DNA of 64,000 nt from Alternaria dauci (lineage: Eukaryota > Ascomycota > Dothideomycetes > Pleosporales > Pleosporaceae). The stretch lies in the NCBI RefSeq assembly GCF_042100115.1, contig NC_091276.1:2666001-2730000 (forward strand), in the 5' to 3' direction. The position numbers and the translations under genes were made by a program. The notes under the pieces were generated by a model. It did not search any database. It had not been told where the DNA came from and saw only the letters and a program-made list of their open reading frames with translations. Each line of letters begins with the position of its first letter. Positions within the stretch are counted from its first letter, which is position 1. Below are positions 1 to 11,123 of the stretch, one piece after another.

Positions 1-103
1 TTCGATTATGCACATTGGCCTTGTTATCATTGCTCTGCCATTGGCATACCGAATCAATACTATTATGTGGGCTTCGCCGAAGACTAACCAGTGTTCGTCG
101 CAG

Positions 104-962
104 GCACGCTTTGGACGACTGGCTTCCGCAACGGGGATCTCAAGACCCCGCTCTTCGACGACGTGGTGCCTACGCTCGAGCAGTGGAAATTTGCTCGTGG
201 GAAAACACTAGCTATTTTCTCCTCGGGCAGCGTGGCAGCTCAGCTACAATTCTTTTCGTACGTCAGAGACGGCGGTCCCGAGGACGGGACCCGCGACATT
301 AGATCCTTGTTCGCGGCGCACTTTGATACTGTGAATGCGGGGCCCAAGATGCAAAAGGAGTCGTATGAGAAGATTTGCAAAGAGTTGGACAGGGACGTGA
401 GTGCCGTTGCGTTCTTGACTGATAATGTTAAAGGTACGTTGTGGATTTTTTTTTGGTTGTCATGCTGCTGCTGCTGTATTGGATTTGTGAAACAACACAC
501 CACCCTCTCCTCACCGCCCTGAACCCGCCCCACCTCTTTTTGTCTCTCGCAGCAACGTCTGTCGGCCTACCAACACACCACTATAGTGTGACTTTACCTG
601 ACACCACCCCACATGTATCTTTTTCTCGTCGTCATGCCGCATCTCGTTTAACCCACCTGTCTTTGTTACATGTTCCACGTATCTCTTTTCGCTGTCACGC
701 GACCCCACTATACGGAGTTACACGCACATGTTTCATATCCTCTTTCACCCCACTCCTACTACTACACACGTGGCTAGGCTTTCGGTACAATGCGGGTTCT
801 GGCGATACATTGACTAACACGTTCGTTTTGTGAATAGAAGCGGAAGCAGCGATGGAAGCGGGTGTGTATGCTGTTGTTGTTGATAGACCAGGGAATGCGG
901 CGCTGGAGGAGGAGGCGAGGGAGAAGTTTGTGGTTGTGGAGAGGTTGGATGAGCTGCCGTGA
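104..962 (+). CDS. UTR4: Enolase-phosphatase E1 (methionine salvage), 3' part
   Basis: The gene runs in from the left edge. Exons seen are 104-433 and 838-962; the CAG acceptor at 101-103 has an ACTAAC branch point just upstream. The protein ends with HAD-fold motifs of the MtnC/Utr4 family: the motif II Ser in FSSGS, the motif III Lys in GPKMQKESY, and motif IV in FLTDNVKEAE, followed by AVVVDRPGNA. Family members carry out enolisation and dephosphorylation of 2,3-diketo-5-methylthiopentyl-1-phosphate in the cytosolic methionine salvage pathway. The conserved DNVK/EAEAA stretch is rebuilt exactly by splicing 434-837, which fixes that intron at 404 nt, several times longer than other introns here. 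The N-terminal half, with the motif I Asp, lies outside the window, so catalytic completeness cannot be judged. Confidence 0.88.
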
Positions 963-2386
963 GGGGTTTCGTTGTTGAGCGGTGCAGATGGGGGTTGGAG
1001 GTCAATGGAGAGAGATGACTGCTAGATGCGCGATTACGAGACTGTGTGCTTGTATTTCTTCAAATGGTCTTGCAGTGAAAAAGGTCTTTTGTTCTCGTTA
1101 TTGTACTCGCAGATTTTCATAAACTATATGGAACGAGTGATTTCACAGTAGGTGCAGTATTGTAGATTTAAAGAAAAGATGTCGTTTTCCTCCAATGTTA
1201 TCATTATTGAACAGTAGAATACCACTGCCTCTCTCGAAAGAAAATATAACTCCACACCCCCCCCCCCCCCCCCCCCCCCTCTTCCAAATTGTCAAGAGCA
1301 CTTTCATGTCTGATAGCCACAGGTTCTGCAAAGAAAGATAAAAAAAGACAGCTAAGAACCAACAAAAAAAAACTCTAAAATCCTCCTCGGAAATTTATCA
1401 CGGCAAGTTTTCTCACCCAGGGGAAGAAGAACCGACACACGGGCGGGAGATTCACAGCATAATCCTGACTCGGTGTATATCTGCCGACGCTTGGATTGGC
1501 TTGGGTTGTTGTTGTTGGGGTAGGGGGGAAAGCTGACAGACCAAGAACTTATTAGTGCTTACGGTTCGCAATGATCGAGATTTAGGGGGGCAAAGGGAGG
1601 TGGTTCTTCGGTCTCTCTCTCTCTTGCAGTTTCTATAATATTGACGTGAGCGAGGCTAGGCCAGTTCGTTGAGTAAAGGTTCCTGAGTATCGGGATCGGC
1701 GTGTTGGGCAATATTGTATCGAGGTTTAGATTTCGATTTCGGGGGAGTTTTCCGGGCGGGAGTTATGTATATATATATAAAATGTGTATGTGGAAATGGA
1801 CATGTTCGTTCGAAGATAAACTTTGGTAGGCGCCGGAGTGGCATTGAGGAGTGGCAATACGTTATGCGTTTCATGATCTGCTTGTTGGGAATGGGTAATG
1901 CTATGTATGGCAGGATGGATGGATAGGATTAAAGCGGCGAGATGAGATGCGTAAGACGTGTAGAAATTGCGTGAGGGGAAGTGTCCGTTGTTGATGTGCC
2001 GTGTCGTGACGATGTTGTGAGGGATTGTGTTGCTTGGGCGACGGGTGATGTGTGTGTTGGGTGGTGGTGACTTGTCTGCTCGGTGTGTCGGTATATGCAT
2101 ATTGGACTCGAAAAGAGTTGGATTTGATCGCACTTTTCTTAGTCGTCGGTATGTTCGTCTTGGATCTGCGCATCTTGTTCTACTCTACACTGTCAACAGT
2201 GAACGGGAATCATGTATTGGACCATCTCGTTTCGTATGACTCCTGGAGTGATGTTGATTTCTGTCCGCAAAAAAGGGGGTCTTGTCTGTATGGCTCCAAA
2301 ATCGACACCCTCTCGATAATCTCATTCTCATCTCTATTCTCATCCCCATTCTCATCCCCATGCATCTTCCTCATCCTCTTGCCCAA
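963..2386. other. Intergenic, no gene seen
   Basis: This is the space between the convergent enolase-phosphatase and hydrolase genes. I see only short chance ORFs. It holds a run of 23 C at 1257-1279, CT-rich runs near 1610-1625 and a TA repeat near 1766-1777. No coding signal is supported. Confidence 0.6.
1257..1279. repeat. Homopolymer run of 23 C
   Basis: There are twenty-three consecutive C on the + strand. Such a tract is length-unstable in sequencing and in replication. It is non-coding and about 300 bp past the enolase-phosphatase stop. Confidence 0.95.
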
Positions 2387-3133
2387 CTAAACATCACCAG
2401 CAATCCCCCGAATCCACTCCGCCGTCTCCTCCACCCGACTCAAAAATGGACTATGTCCACTCTTCACCCTCGTGACCTCAATCCCCCCCGCCGCCTCTTT
2501 CACCTTATCCACCATCCCCTCCTGCACCTGCGGCGGCACACACACATCCTCCTCACATAACAAATAACAAGTCCTTATCTCCCTCCACGCAGCCCCCGTC
2601 GCCGGCGCATAAAACGACGCCACAGCCTGCGACTCAATTTTCCCAAACCAATACCTCTGCTCCTCGTCCGGCAAATCGCCATAAAAGATTTTCGCGTCCC
2701 TCGCGTACACATACGGGTCCTGAAAGTCTATCCAAGCGGGACTGGACTTGTTAACAGCATCTTGTACACAGATCCCTGTGTCCACAATATACGCCGCTAT
2801 CAACCCCATGCACACCACTCCACCCTTCAATCCCTGCTCTTCTCGCTCTTTCTTGCCGAGCCCGACGAGCGCGCTCCCGGCGATGATACCGCCCCAGCTG
2901 TGTGCTATGACAACGACATCGTTTCCTGTGTCGCCGATAGCGGACAGCACGAGGGCGCGTACGATTGCGATGTCTTGTGTGGGATCCGTTGGGGGATCGG
3001 GATTGCCGACGGATGCGAGTTGGGCGCAGTGCGTTGTGTAGTTTAGAGCGTGGAGTTTGGTGATGAGCGGGGTGAAGTGGGCGGGTGTGTGCCAGGCGCC
3101 GGGGATGAGGACGAAGGATGGTTTCTTGGACAT
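2387..3133 (-). CDS. Alpha/beta hydrolase, esterase-like
   Basis: Single exon, 248 residues, about the size of the methylesterase/salicylate-esterase-like AB hydrolase group. The N-terminus FVLIPGAWHTPAHF is the usual first strand and oxyanion loop. The nucleophile elbow is HSWGG with Ser79; the acid is probably Asp196 (EEDVCVPP) and the base His227 (GHSPF). All three triad members are in order, so the enzyme is probably active. No signal peptide or membrane segment is seen, which suggests a cytosolic enzyme. The substrate cannot be read from the sequence; fungal relatives are annotated as general esterases or lactonases. It is convergent with the enolase-phosphatase gene, and nothing nearby suggests a pathway. 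Confidence 0.85.
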   Translation of the reverse strand: MSKKPSFVLIPGAWHTPAHFTPLITKLHALNYTTHCAQLASVGNPDPPTDPTQDIAIVRALVLSAIGDTGNDVVVIAHSWGGIIAGSALVGLGKKEREEQGLKGGVVCMGLIAAYIVDTGICVQDAVNKSSPAWIDFQDPYVYARDAKIFYGDLPDEEQRYWFGKIESQAVASFYAPATGAAWREIRTCYLLCEEDVCVPPQVQEGMVDKVKEAAGGIEVTRVKSGHSPFLSRVEETAEWIRGIAGDV

Positions 3134-4450
3134 GATGGATGGGTGGGAGGCGTTGTGGTGGGGTTGAGAAGTGGGATCGGTGAGGTATGTCGGTGGAGAG
3201 GAGGTGCGTGAGTCTTGTTCGAAGATTCTTGAAGGAGGATTGCTGGTTATCTTGAAGCTTATAACCTGTGCCTGGTCTGAGCGTTGATCCGCTTGTATCT
3301 GCCTGTGGTTGTTCGAAGAGTTCCAGGTAGGGCATGGGCGACTGTGCTCACTATTGCCTGAAGGATTCTTTCAGGTGATAAGGATGCAAGCGGTCAGCAT
3401 TTTTCTAAGCGTGATGTTGTAGGAGCCAGTCAGTGAAGCGTCTGTAGTGTTGTACTGGGCGCCTGGAGACGCCCCGGCTGACATGATGTCGACGTGTATG
3501 TTTGCAGCGAAGTGCTTATGCGTGCTCACTCCAAGCCGTGTCGTTATCGGAATCTAGACGAAGTGGATGGTGGTAAGACGTCTTTGCGAAGGTAGGTGTA
3601 GTCGAAGCCATGGTTATGTGCTGCCTGATCGTACGGCAATCTTCTCAGTCTTTCCGCAACGGCTGAGCACACGTTCCTAGGGACACTGCCCTCAGTCATG
3701 CCCTTGAATCCATATCCCTTCCACCAGATGGCACATTCTTACTGGCAGAAGTCGTTTTTACATGTTGTCATTCCGGATCCGTCCATGAGGTTGGTGTTGA
3801 CTGTCACCATGCGACATGGCATGAAGGCGTCATGATATCAGAATGCTGGCTCTGGTTTGACAGACGAAAGCTGGAACATCTGGCTGGAGGCTCCATCAAG
3901 AACCCAGTTGTAACTCCATAGCTCTATATTCTCCTCATTTTTTTCTCAGGATATGCCTCAGTCGTTTATGTCGGCTCGTTGTAGTATGGATGTCGGCACG
4001 TGCGTGCACGCGATTCGGGTCGTCACATGGTGTAAATCGGTTGGTCTATCGCCAAGTTCTCGTTCGTATACGTCCAGTAAGAAAACTTCCACCGAGGTCG
4101 ACGTCGGATTGCTGAAGGTTGAAGTTCTCGATCGAAATTGATAGTGTGGAGTGGGGCGGGCATGAACTAGAGCGTTAGCGAGGGGTGGTATTCACGATGA
4201 GTTTACAGCCAATCATGACTCGAGAATACCAGGGTCACTGAAAGGGTATCCTTGTCCACCCAATAGGGAAACAGTCACAGCAGAACCAGATGCGATGGAT
4301 GTATGGAGTTGTATACGAAAAGCTGAAGCCTGGGTATTGTTGTACGTCTGTCGCCGTCCCCGGGCGAAGTTTGCGCCTCCAACGCCGACAGTACCCAGAG
4401 TCACGCCCCTGGATACAAACTGAAAGCACCGACTCGCTGCACGCGTATTC
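3134..4450. other. Intergenic, no gene seen
   Basis: This 1.3 kb lies between the hydrolase start and the SEC22 stop. The short ORFs have no recognisable motif and no good exon structure. The part next to 3133 should contain the hydrolase promoter, but no clear TATA element was recognised. Confidence 0.55.
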
Positions 4451-5341
4451 CTAGAAAAATCTCCACCAGATGAAGACGATGATTATGAAACCCAGTCCGC
4501 CAATGGGTCCGTACTGCGCATTGTTAGCATTCCACGATCTTGACGTGTCTGTATTGCTGTCCGCCACTGACCTGTTTCAACAACAGCTCCCAGTTGATGC
4601 GCACAGCAGCCTTCTTGTACTTTCTGCTGTCTTCCCGCAACCGACTCGAGATATCGCCCATCCTCTCCAGACTGTCGCCGCGGTACAGCAGATCCTCAAT
4701 GTTCTTGGTCATGACCTTTGTGACGTCCTTGAGCTCGTCGTTCAGCTTGTCCAGGTTCTGTGTCGCTCTTGCGTCTTGGTATGTCTTCTTTGAGCGCTGG
4801 ATAAAGGTGTCGAATTCGACAAAGGCGTAGGGCCGGCATGTGGGCGAGAGGTACTGTTGCGGCTGGTATGTGGTGGTGAATTCGCGGTGGAGGTCGGAGA
4901 GGTATGTGAAGGCGAGTTTGCGTGGGTAGGATCTGTCGCATATGCAGAGGAAGCAGAGGTCGCCTTCGATTATGTAGCTGGTGGTCATGTATTAGCATAT
5001 GGTTGAAGGCGCTCTGGTTGTTTATGAAGCAGAGTAGAGGTACGAATGCGCATACTGGTATGTGTAGTTGCCGCTCTCTATGCTCGCTTGTTGTTCAGCG
5101 TTACGGCTTAGACGGCGCTGTACAAGCTTGACCTTGGTCTTGACTTCATTGAACTCGGCGTCGTTCTGAAAATTGTAAGTTTCTTGGAGGGATATATGCG
5201 CGTGCTTGAAGGCGGCGGTACCTGCTCATCGTCGACCGAGGCTGTGAGTAGGAGGCCTGGGTATCTGTCAGTGCTTATGGACCCTGGAATAGTGCAGCGT
5301 GACTGACCATCAAGCCGAGATATCAGAGTGTGCCTGATCAT
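4451..5341 (-). CDS. SEC22: Vesicle R-SNARE Sec22
   Basis: Five exons on the minus strand: 5341-5308, 5256-5222, 5165-5056, 4977-4572 and 4513-4451, giving 215 residues (yeast Sec22 has 214). The product begins MIRHTLISRLDG, continues with a longin domain (residues 1 to about 125, with the conserved YIIEGDLCFL and SYPRKLAF), then an R-SNARE coiled coil (about 130-190, with NIEDLLYRGDSLERM), and ends in a C-terminal membrane anchor (GGLGFIIIVFIWW). Sec22 pairs with Bet1, Bos1 and Sed5 in ER-Golgi transport and with Ufe1 in retrograde fusion. All introns are GT-AG; that before exon 4 has a TGCTAATAC branch point, and splicing there creates a His codon across the junction. The gene is intact. 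Confidence 0.95.
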
Positions 5342-6407
5342 GGTGGCGGTTGTGGGTGTAAAACTATGCGCGATAGCTTTAGAATACCGTCAATTTAGGC
5401 CAGTATCGTCAAGTTCGGTCTGCAGCTGTGGGACGGCGCAGTAAAGGCTACGTGTTGGTGTCGATGATACCAGATCGCGAGATGACGATGCGGAAAGGGT
5501 CGCGGAGGCGCACGGACTCACCAACGGCCTTTACAGAACGACCAAGTGTGCCGTGACCTTCGAGCCTCTGTCACTCATGACTCTAAACGACTTTCCAATC
5601 GAAGAAACGGACGCGGAGAGACAGCACAGGTTGATGTTGGCATCGTCGCTACAGAACGTGTGGACAAGATCAACTCAACGCCCCAGCCACCATGCCGGAT
5701 CGCGCCGCAGTACTCGCGTACCCTTCTCGCACCTTCACCCCAATCATTGAGTGGCGGACGCGCTTTCAGCCCTAATGCAAGCGGTTCGCTGTCTCTGGAC
5801 TTGCGCTCTCAGCCATTGGTAGCATAGCTTTTCGAAACGTGACTGCCGCTGCCTTATCGTCTCGAAGAAAAGAAACACCAACAGCCTGTTATAGCGACTG
5901 CCATTCACGAGACTCGAGTCAAACGCGCTAGCGGCACTTCTTGAGACGACTGTTCAAGTCGAAGACCAAATCTCTCATTTCGAGCCGTATTACGAACATG
6001 TCGTTGCCGGTGAGGTACGTACCATTCTTCAACATGTCCTAAATCGTGTCCCTGCGATTCACTCGTCGACTGCCAAGCGCGCAGCTGCTATTGTGCAATC
6101 GCTCAATATAACTTCCACTTTCACTTTATGCCAAGCCTGATAATCCTTGACACATGATTATCGCCCAGTATCGCGTCTTATTGTTCACCAGTCTACCCAC
6201 CCACAATAGAAGATCCAACAGCATTGGCAACCTGCATATCGTCTCACAGCCCTAATCAACAAGTACAGACCCTCGTCCGCTACTCAACCCGCCTGTTCAT
6301 ACAGCTCGCAATCAACAACTGCTTCACCCATAGAGGACACGTCCGAGTCAAGGCAAGAGCGAACTCCTACACCACCAGATCCCAAAACACCAAACAAAAG
6401 AGCAAGG
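5342..6407. other. Intergenic / 5' region with an unassigned open stretch
   Basis: This lies between the divergent SEC22 and ASX-like genes and must hold both promoters. Frame 3 of the + strand is open for 81 codons from 5895 to a TGA at 6138-6140, with protein-like composition (LAALLETTVQVEDQISHF) but no ATG. Another protein-like stretch starts at an ATG at 5553. They may be remnants of a lost gene or chance; I assign no function. Confidence 0.4.
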
Positions 6408-7403
6408 ATGTCTCATTCCAGACCAAACCCATCACCCCTCTCTTCGGCTCCTTCGGCTCCCTCTGAGCAGACCTCACCCGTTGCCTCAAGTATACCAAGC
6501 CAGAGCGCAGACACTGCCATTCCGAGCATAGAGAACGGCTCGGCGAGCATGGCAACCAACGACTCTCTGCCTCAGACTCAGCAGGCGCTGACATCTGGAT
6601 CTGTATCAACGGCCGCGACATCGTCCAACATTGGCGCTAAACGCGCACCCAAGCAGAGCCCAAAGCGAGCTCGCGAAAAGGAGGATGACGAAGAAGAAGC
6701 CTCTGGCACACCACCCCCCAAGAGACCAGCCAGAAAGGCAAACAAACCAGCAAACAGCAAGGCCGCTACAAAGAAAGCTGCCGCTCCCAAGAAGCCAGCA
6801 ATGCCGAAGAAAACCCCTGTCAAGAAGCCTGCAGCCGCACCACCACTACTCAGTTCGCGCCCGTCACGAACCCGTAAAGTACCAGAGCGCCTCATGGACT
6901 TGGAGGAGAAGACTACTTCCAAAGCTCTTCCTGCCAAGAAGGGAACTGGTAAGGTCTTTGACCCTGTATATATAACCACCAACTCCTCCAGCCGCCTAGT
7001 CAAAGCCGATGTCTACGTAAGTCTGCCCCAATAAGTCATCTTCTTACACCATATATCTAACGTACCCTAGCACATGCTCCTCGAAGGCCCAGCCTGGACG
7101 TCTCTTACTCCGTCGCAACAGTCCGCTCTCATCTCCATGCTCCCCGAGTCTCCCGACAACATCGCCCTCCTCGGCAGAATTTCTGCTGGAGAGACGGTAG
7201 ATACGCGGCCAGCAGCATTTACGCTAGCAAACAACTGCTTCCGGACAGACGTCGCCAAGTTCCAGGAGGATCTCAAGAATGGTCATTTGGCCAAGACATG
7301 GCAAGCCGCGGCTGAGCAGGCGGTTGTGGAGAGGGCGGCGGGCGAGTATGATGGGTGGAAGGCTGAGGAGGCGGAGGCTTGGTGGGGGCAGAAGGGGAAG
7401 TAG
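6408..7403 (+). CDS. ASX/DEUBAD-like nuclear protein
   Basis: Two exons, 6408-7016 and 7071-7403; the intron has a GTAAGT donor and a CTAAC branch point. The product is 313 residues. Residues 1-70 are Ser/Pro/Thr-rich and disordered; about 75-150 are Lys/Ala/Pro-rich with several basic clusters (AKRAPKQSPKRAREK), consistent with nuclear import and DNA or RNA contact. From about residue 185 onwards there is a domain with VFDPVYIT, then WTSLTPSQQSALISMLP and later FRTDVAKFQEDLKNGHL. This pattern matches the ASXH/DEUBAD domain (Pfam PF13919), which in animal ASX/ASXL proteins binds and activates the BAP1/Calypso deubiquitinase. A role in chromatin is inferred from the family; a fungal partner is not visible here. 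Confidence 0.75.
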
Positions 7404-7943
7404 GGTTACTTGTGGGAAGTCGGTGGGCAGGTTCAGCTTCGGCTGCTATGAAACGTGAGCATTCTCTCAGGTAAATGTGGTTTCTGCAAGAAAACTATGG
7501 AACGTGCGATATTGCAGCGTTGCATGTGCTGTCGTTCAAGATCGCTTTCCCTTTGTCCCTTTGTCCTGCGCTCGACTGTGACAGTGAAATACTAAAATTC
7601 TTCCACTGCGAGTTGTCAGATAAGTCGGAATCCCACTATCGTAGCTTTTCACTCCCCTGCTTTCCTTTGTAAATCTCGATTGGCGGTTTTGCTACCCCTC
7701 TTCCTCGAACCACTTCTATCCACTGCGAACACGCAACATCACGCACGCCGGCCACGAAACCGCGATACAATCACACCGAGAGCCCCGACGTCGGAAAGGA
7801 AGTTACAAGAACTGAGCAAGCGCACAGTTGCGTAACCGGTTGTTATTCAAGGCCGGACTATCAACGTGAGTCTGGAATACTCACTCAACCTCCTGTCTGT
7901 ATGGTCGCTAACCTTTATCCTAGCATTGCGACCCGTATCAAGG
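7404..7943. other. Intergenic and probable 5' UTR intron
   Basis: No ORF of note. A likely 5' UTR intron of the next gene runs from a GTGAGT donor at 7866 to a CTAG acceptor near 7923, just before the chosen ATG at 7944. The reading frame is open through this intron, but its first in-frame ATG is at 7944. Confidence 0.5.
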
Positions 7944-10385
7944 ATGTTTCCCACTACCCCCTTCCAAACTCCACCAGGTACGTCGGACTTTGTACAAGGT
8001 GTCAGGACCAGTCTCGCGACCACCACTGCGACAAGTACCGCAGCCGATACCATCATGAAGACAACATACACGACTTCGGCGCTCACCGCGCCTGCTGCTT
8101 CCAGATACATGACTACACACTTTGACGCCATCGTCTCGCCGAGCTTACTGAGAAACGTGGTCACCGCGTACAATGCCGTGGACCGAAATGATGTCGTCGC
8201 CAGAACCTACGCAGTTAAATACGCATTGGCTGCAGCCATCACTGCAGGCGCGACGCTAGCATGGCACGTACGACGGAGGTCGCTTCCGCCGGCGGTATCT
8301 GGGATTGATCGATCCAGGTGGCTGGCTTTGAAGCATCGTGTTCATGTTTGGTTACATAGGAAGCTCAGGTCTGACGATGGATTGCGGAGGGAGGTGGAGG
8401 ATGCGAAGAGGAAGTTGGAGGAATACAGCGCACAGAGGACAGCAAGTACGGGTAGTGGAAGTAAGACTGAGAAGATGGTAGAAGAAGGTCAGACTGGAAT
8501 CGGTCTCAAGGAAGTACAGGCCACGACTCAACGGGCTTCGGGGGAGGAGGGGCGACATGTGGCGCAAGCAGCCGAACAAGAAGCGTTCCATCTCAAGACC
8601 CAACTCGATTTCAGTAAAGAAGAGCTCGAGTCGGCGCAAATAGAGATTGAAGCGTTCAAGCAGGAAGCACTTTCTCTGAATACAAAGCTGCAAGAGGCGC
8701 AGCAAGAAGCGAAAGAGGCCAAGGAAGAAGTCGTGTCCATAAAGAAAAAGCTGGATCAGGCGAACCAAAATACAAAGACAGCGGAACAGGGCTTGGAAGC
8801 AGTGTCGAAGCTTCTGCCAGACGTACGCGCCGAAATCGCGACTCTGAATTCGCAACTAGAAGCATCGCGAGAAGAGGAAGAGAAGGCAACGAGGGATATA
8901 TCGTTGCTGGAGAGAGAACTCGGCGAGACGCGATTAGAGCACAGCAAGCAAATTGCGTCACTCCAGGAACAGCTACAGAGTCTAAGGCAGCCAGTTGAGG
9001 ACAATAATCCGATTGCTGAAGAAGAGGATGTTGGAGATGCCTTGTTGAGTGAGCTTTATGAAGAGAAAGCATATCTTGAAGAACGTTTCCGAGAGGAAGC
9101 AGCAAGGTGCAGGGACCTTGAAGAAGAGGTTTCCAAGCTACAAAGGCAGATGTTATATCTCAGGTCAAAATACGAAGACGACGAAGGGAGGCTCGAAACT
9201 ACTGCTACCGATCCCCAAGCACCAGAGGCCCTGCCTCCGCCAACGTCCTTCACCTCGTCCGGAACCCAGACAATACCTCTTCCTGGCTCCCTCGAAACGT
9301 CACCATCACCATCACTCCGTTCCGATCATAAACTCCATAGTTCTCAACAAGTTCTCTCAATCGCTGGCGGCATCATCCCATCAACCCCTCCCCACAACGA
9401 CTCACCAGCCGGTCGCGCAACCCCGTTAATCAGATCGCCCGCCACGCCAGATAAGACACTCGATAGCGTAGCAATCGCGTATCTGTACCGGGATGGGAAG
9501 ATTGATCTATCGGGATATGTACAAGGACTAGCGGCGCTGCCGCCTAGATCTGGTAAGCGGAAGCCAGACGGTAACGGAGAGACGCGTAGGCCGGTTAAGA
9601 AGGTTAGGGTTGGTGTGCTTACGTCTGGTGGGGGACCAGCTGTGAGACTTGCGAAGGAAGTGTCAGTTGATAAAGCAGATGATGGGGTCGTGCCGGATAG
9701 AAGTAAGACCTCGAAGGCTTCTGAAGATGAGAGAATCGAAGGTCCTGCGATTGGCTTGGACGAGGCGTCCCCGTCTGTGCTGCGGAGGCAAGGCGCGGTG
9801 CAGGTAGATGGAGGCCTTCGAACCGACATGCCCCCTATCTCGATGCGTACAGGTACGAAGCGAAAGCTTGCTGCTGGAGACGACAAAGGGGCGCTTAAGC
9901 CATCTCAGGCTCTGCGTATCAGAGAGAACCTTGGTGACGAGCAAACTCCCAGCTTGGATAAGCTCATTGTAAAGTCCGTTACCGAAACGGCCTCTCCAAC
10001 CATGAATACACCTTTGCCTAGCGGAGGGCCAAGCGTCGAGCTTTCAGTGCTGGGGTCGCCCGCGAAAATGGATGACAATACAACGAACGAGACGGTACAG
10101 ATGAATGACGTAGAATCGTCCCACAGCAAAGGCGCCACTGCTACCATTGAAAACGAAGACCTTGATCCAGACGTCCAACCTCCATCCATCGAGCCAGCGG
10201 AACCAAACAACAACACCATCATACCTGACGGCAACGACCCAGAAGTATCCACTTCCGCCAGACCGACACGACCCGCCTTGTCTCAAACTAGCCGCCCCAA
10301 GTCTCATGCACCGAAACCTGCACCCGCAAGTGTCCGCAAGAGCGCTCGTAATGCAAATAAACCTGTTTCGTCTCTTAACGAGTAG
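7944..10385 (+). CDS. Long coiled-coil protein with weak N-terminal hydrophobic segment
   Basis: Single coding exon, 813 residues from the first in-frame ATG. Residues 1-60 are Thr/Ala-rich; 90-108 form a modest hydrophobic segment (YALAAAITAGATLAWHV) followed by arginines, which could anchor the protein in a membrane. From about 135 to 430 there is a long heptad-rich coiled coil, dense in Glu, Lys and Gln. A short ordered patch, TLDSVAIAYLYRDGKIDL, lies near 515-535, after which the chain is disordered and basic. I do not recognise a family; a tether or nuclear-envelope type scaffold would fit the layout but that is a guess. The frame continues open for 29 codons after the TAG at 10383-10385 (see findings). 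Confidence 0.7.
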   Translation: MFPTTPFQTPPGTSDFVQGVRTSLATTTATSTAADTIMKTTYTTSALTAPAASRYMTTHFDAIVSPSLLRNVVTAYNAVDRNDVVARTYAVKYALAAAITAGATLAWHVRRRSLPPAVSGIDRSRWLALKHRVHVWLHRKLRSDDGLRREVEDAKRKLEEYSAQRTASTGSGSKTEKMVEEGQTGIGLKEVQATTQRASGEEGRHVAQAAEQEAFHLKTQLDFSKEELESAQIEIEAFKQEALSLNTKLQEAQQEAKEAKEEVVSIKKKLDQANQNTKTAEQGLEAVSKLLPDVRAEIATLNSQLEASREEEEKATRDISLLERELGETRLEHSKQIASLQEQLQSLRQPVEDNNPIAEEEDVGDALLSELYEEKAYLEERFREEAARCRDLEEEVSKLQRQMLYLRSKYEDDEGRLETTATDPQAPEALPPPTSFTSSGTQTIPLPGSLETSPSPSLRSDHKLHSSQQVLSIAGGIIPSTPPHNDSPAGRATPLIRSPATPDKTLDSVAIAYLYRDGKIDLSGYVQGLAALPPRSGKRKPDGNGETRRPVKKVRVGVLTSGGGPAVRLAKEVSVDKADDGVVPDRSKTSKASEDERIEGPAIGLDEASPSVLRRQGAVQVDGGLRTDMPPISMRTGTKRKLAAGDDKGALKPSQALRIRENLGDEQTPSLDKLIVKSVTETASPTMNTPLPSGGPSVELSVLGSPAKMDDNTTNETVQMNDVESSHSKGATATIENEDLDPDVQPPSIEPAEPNNNTIIPDGNDPEVSTSARPTRPALSQTSRPKSHAPKPAPASVRKSARNANKPVSSLNE

Positions 10386-10475
10386 GTTCTGAGTAGGCGG
10401 GCGGTGTCGCCAGCGACGCCGGTGGCGACACCACGAACGAACAAGAGCTCTTCTCAAGTTAAGAAGACCAAGTGA

Positions 10476-11004
10476 GGTGTCGTCACCAAATGGAGATGGA
10501 CATGGATGATCTGACGGCGGAGACGTAAATGCCAGTGTCACTTTCAGAAGGGTATCCTGCATGGCTACAAGGGTTTCTGAATGATATTCAAAGAAACCTC
10601 CTTCAGAATGTCACCAGCTATGGGAAGAAATGTACTGTACGCAGGCAGAAAACACGTAATGTAACCAGGGCGATCGCATCGAGAGACGCGCAGTCGCATT
10701 CGACCGCGTCGGGACCGAATGGAGGAAGAGAGTATATAAAGTGCTGGTGTCTCCACGCGGACATTGCAAGATGGCGATGGAGTGCAAAAGAAGTATAGGA
10801 AGAGAGGAGATCTGACAGGGAGGCGGAGACTTGATCACTCGTCATATCGAGTGGCACGTCGCTGAACGCCCCCATTTGAGTAAAGCCAGTGCATGCTCAA
10901 CGATCTGAACGAACAAGGTCTCTCAAATGAGAGGATTCGCAAGTATAAGAATGCTCTTCTTCTCCTCCCCTCTAGACGCTTTAACATAATCAGAAACTCC
11001 ATTT
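10476..11004. other. Intergenic with first copy of a ~60-bp direct repeat
   Basis: No ORF is convincing. The stretch holds the 10896-10956 repeat copy and, at its right end, the probable ancestral stop of the HET gene (11005-11007, minus strand). Confidence 0.5.
10896..10956 (+). repeat. Direct repeat, copy 1 (flanks HET gene)
   Basis: About 60 bp similar to 13376-13440 in the same orientation. The best conserved part is the block ATCTGAACGAACA followed by TCTCAAATGAGA, itself a small palindrome (TCTCA-AA-TGAGA). Downstream of both copies the sequence is A/T and pyrimidine rich, like a promoter or leader. Confidence 0.75.
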
Positions 11005-11123
11005 CTACGCACGTTCGGAGTTTTCCACCATAGAGAGATGCCAATCCCCGATTAATGGCAAAGTATAAGTCTTTGTACCATCCAAGAAATCGTCGGCTGT
11101 ACCAGTGCGTTGCTCCCCCGGAA

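Noticed and set aside
10383..10388. Peroxisomal-type stop readthrough
   Set aside because: The known fungal readthrough context is TGA CTA; here it is TAG GTT, and the extension does not end in a peroxisomal signal.
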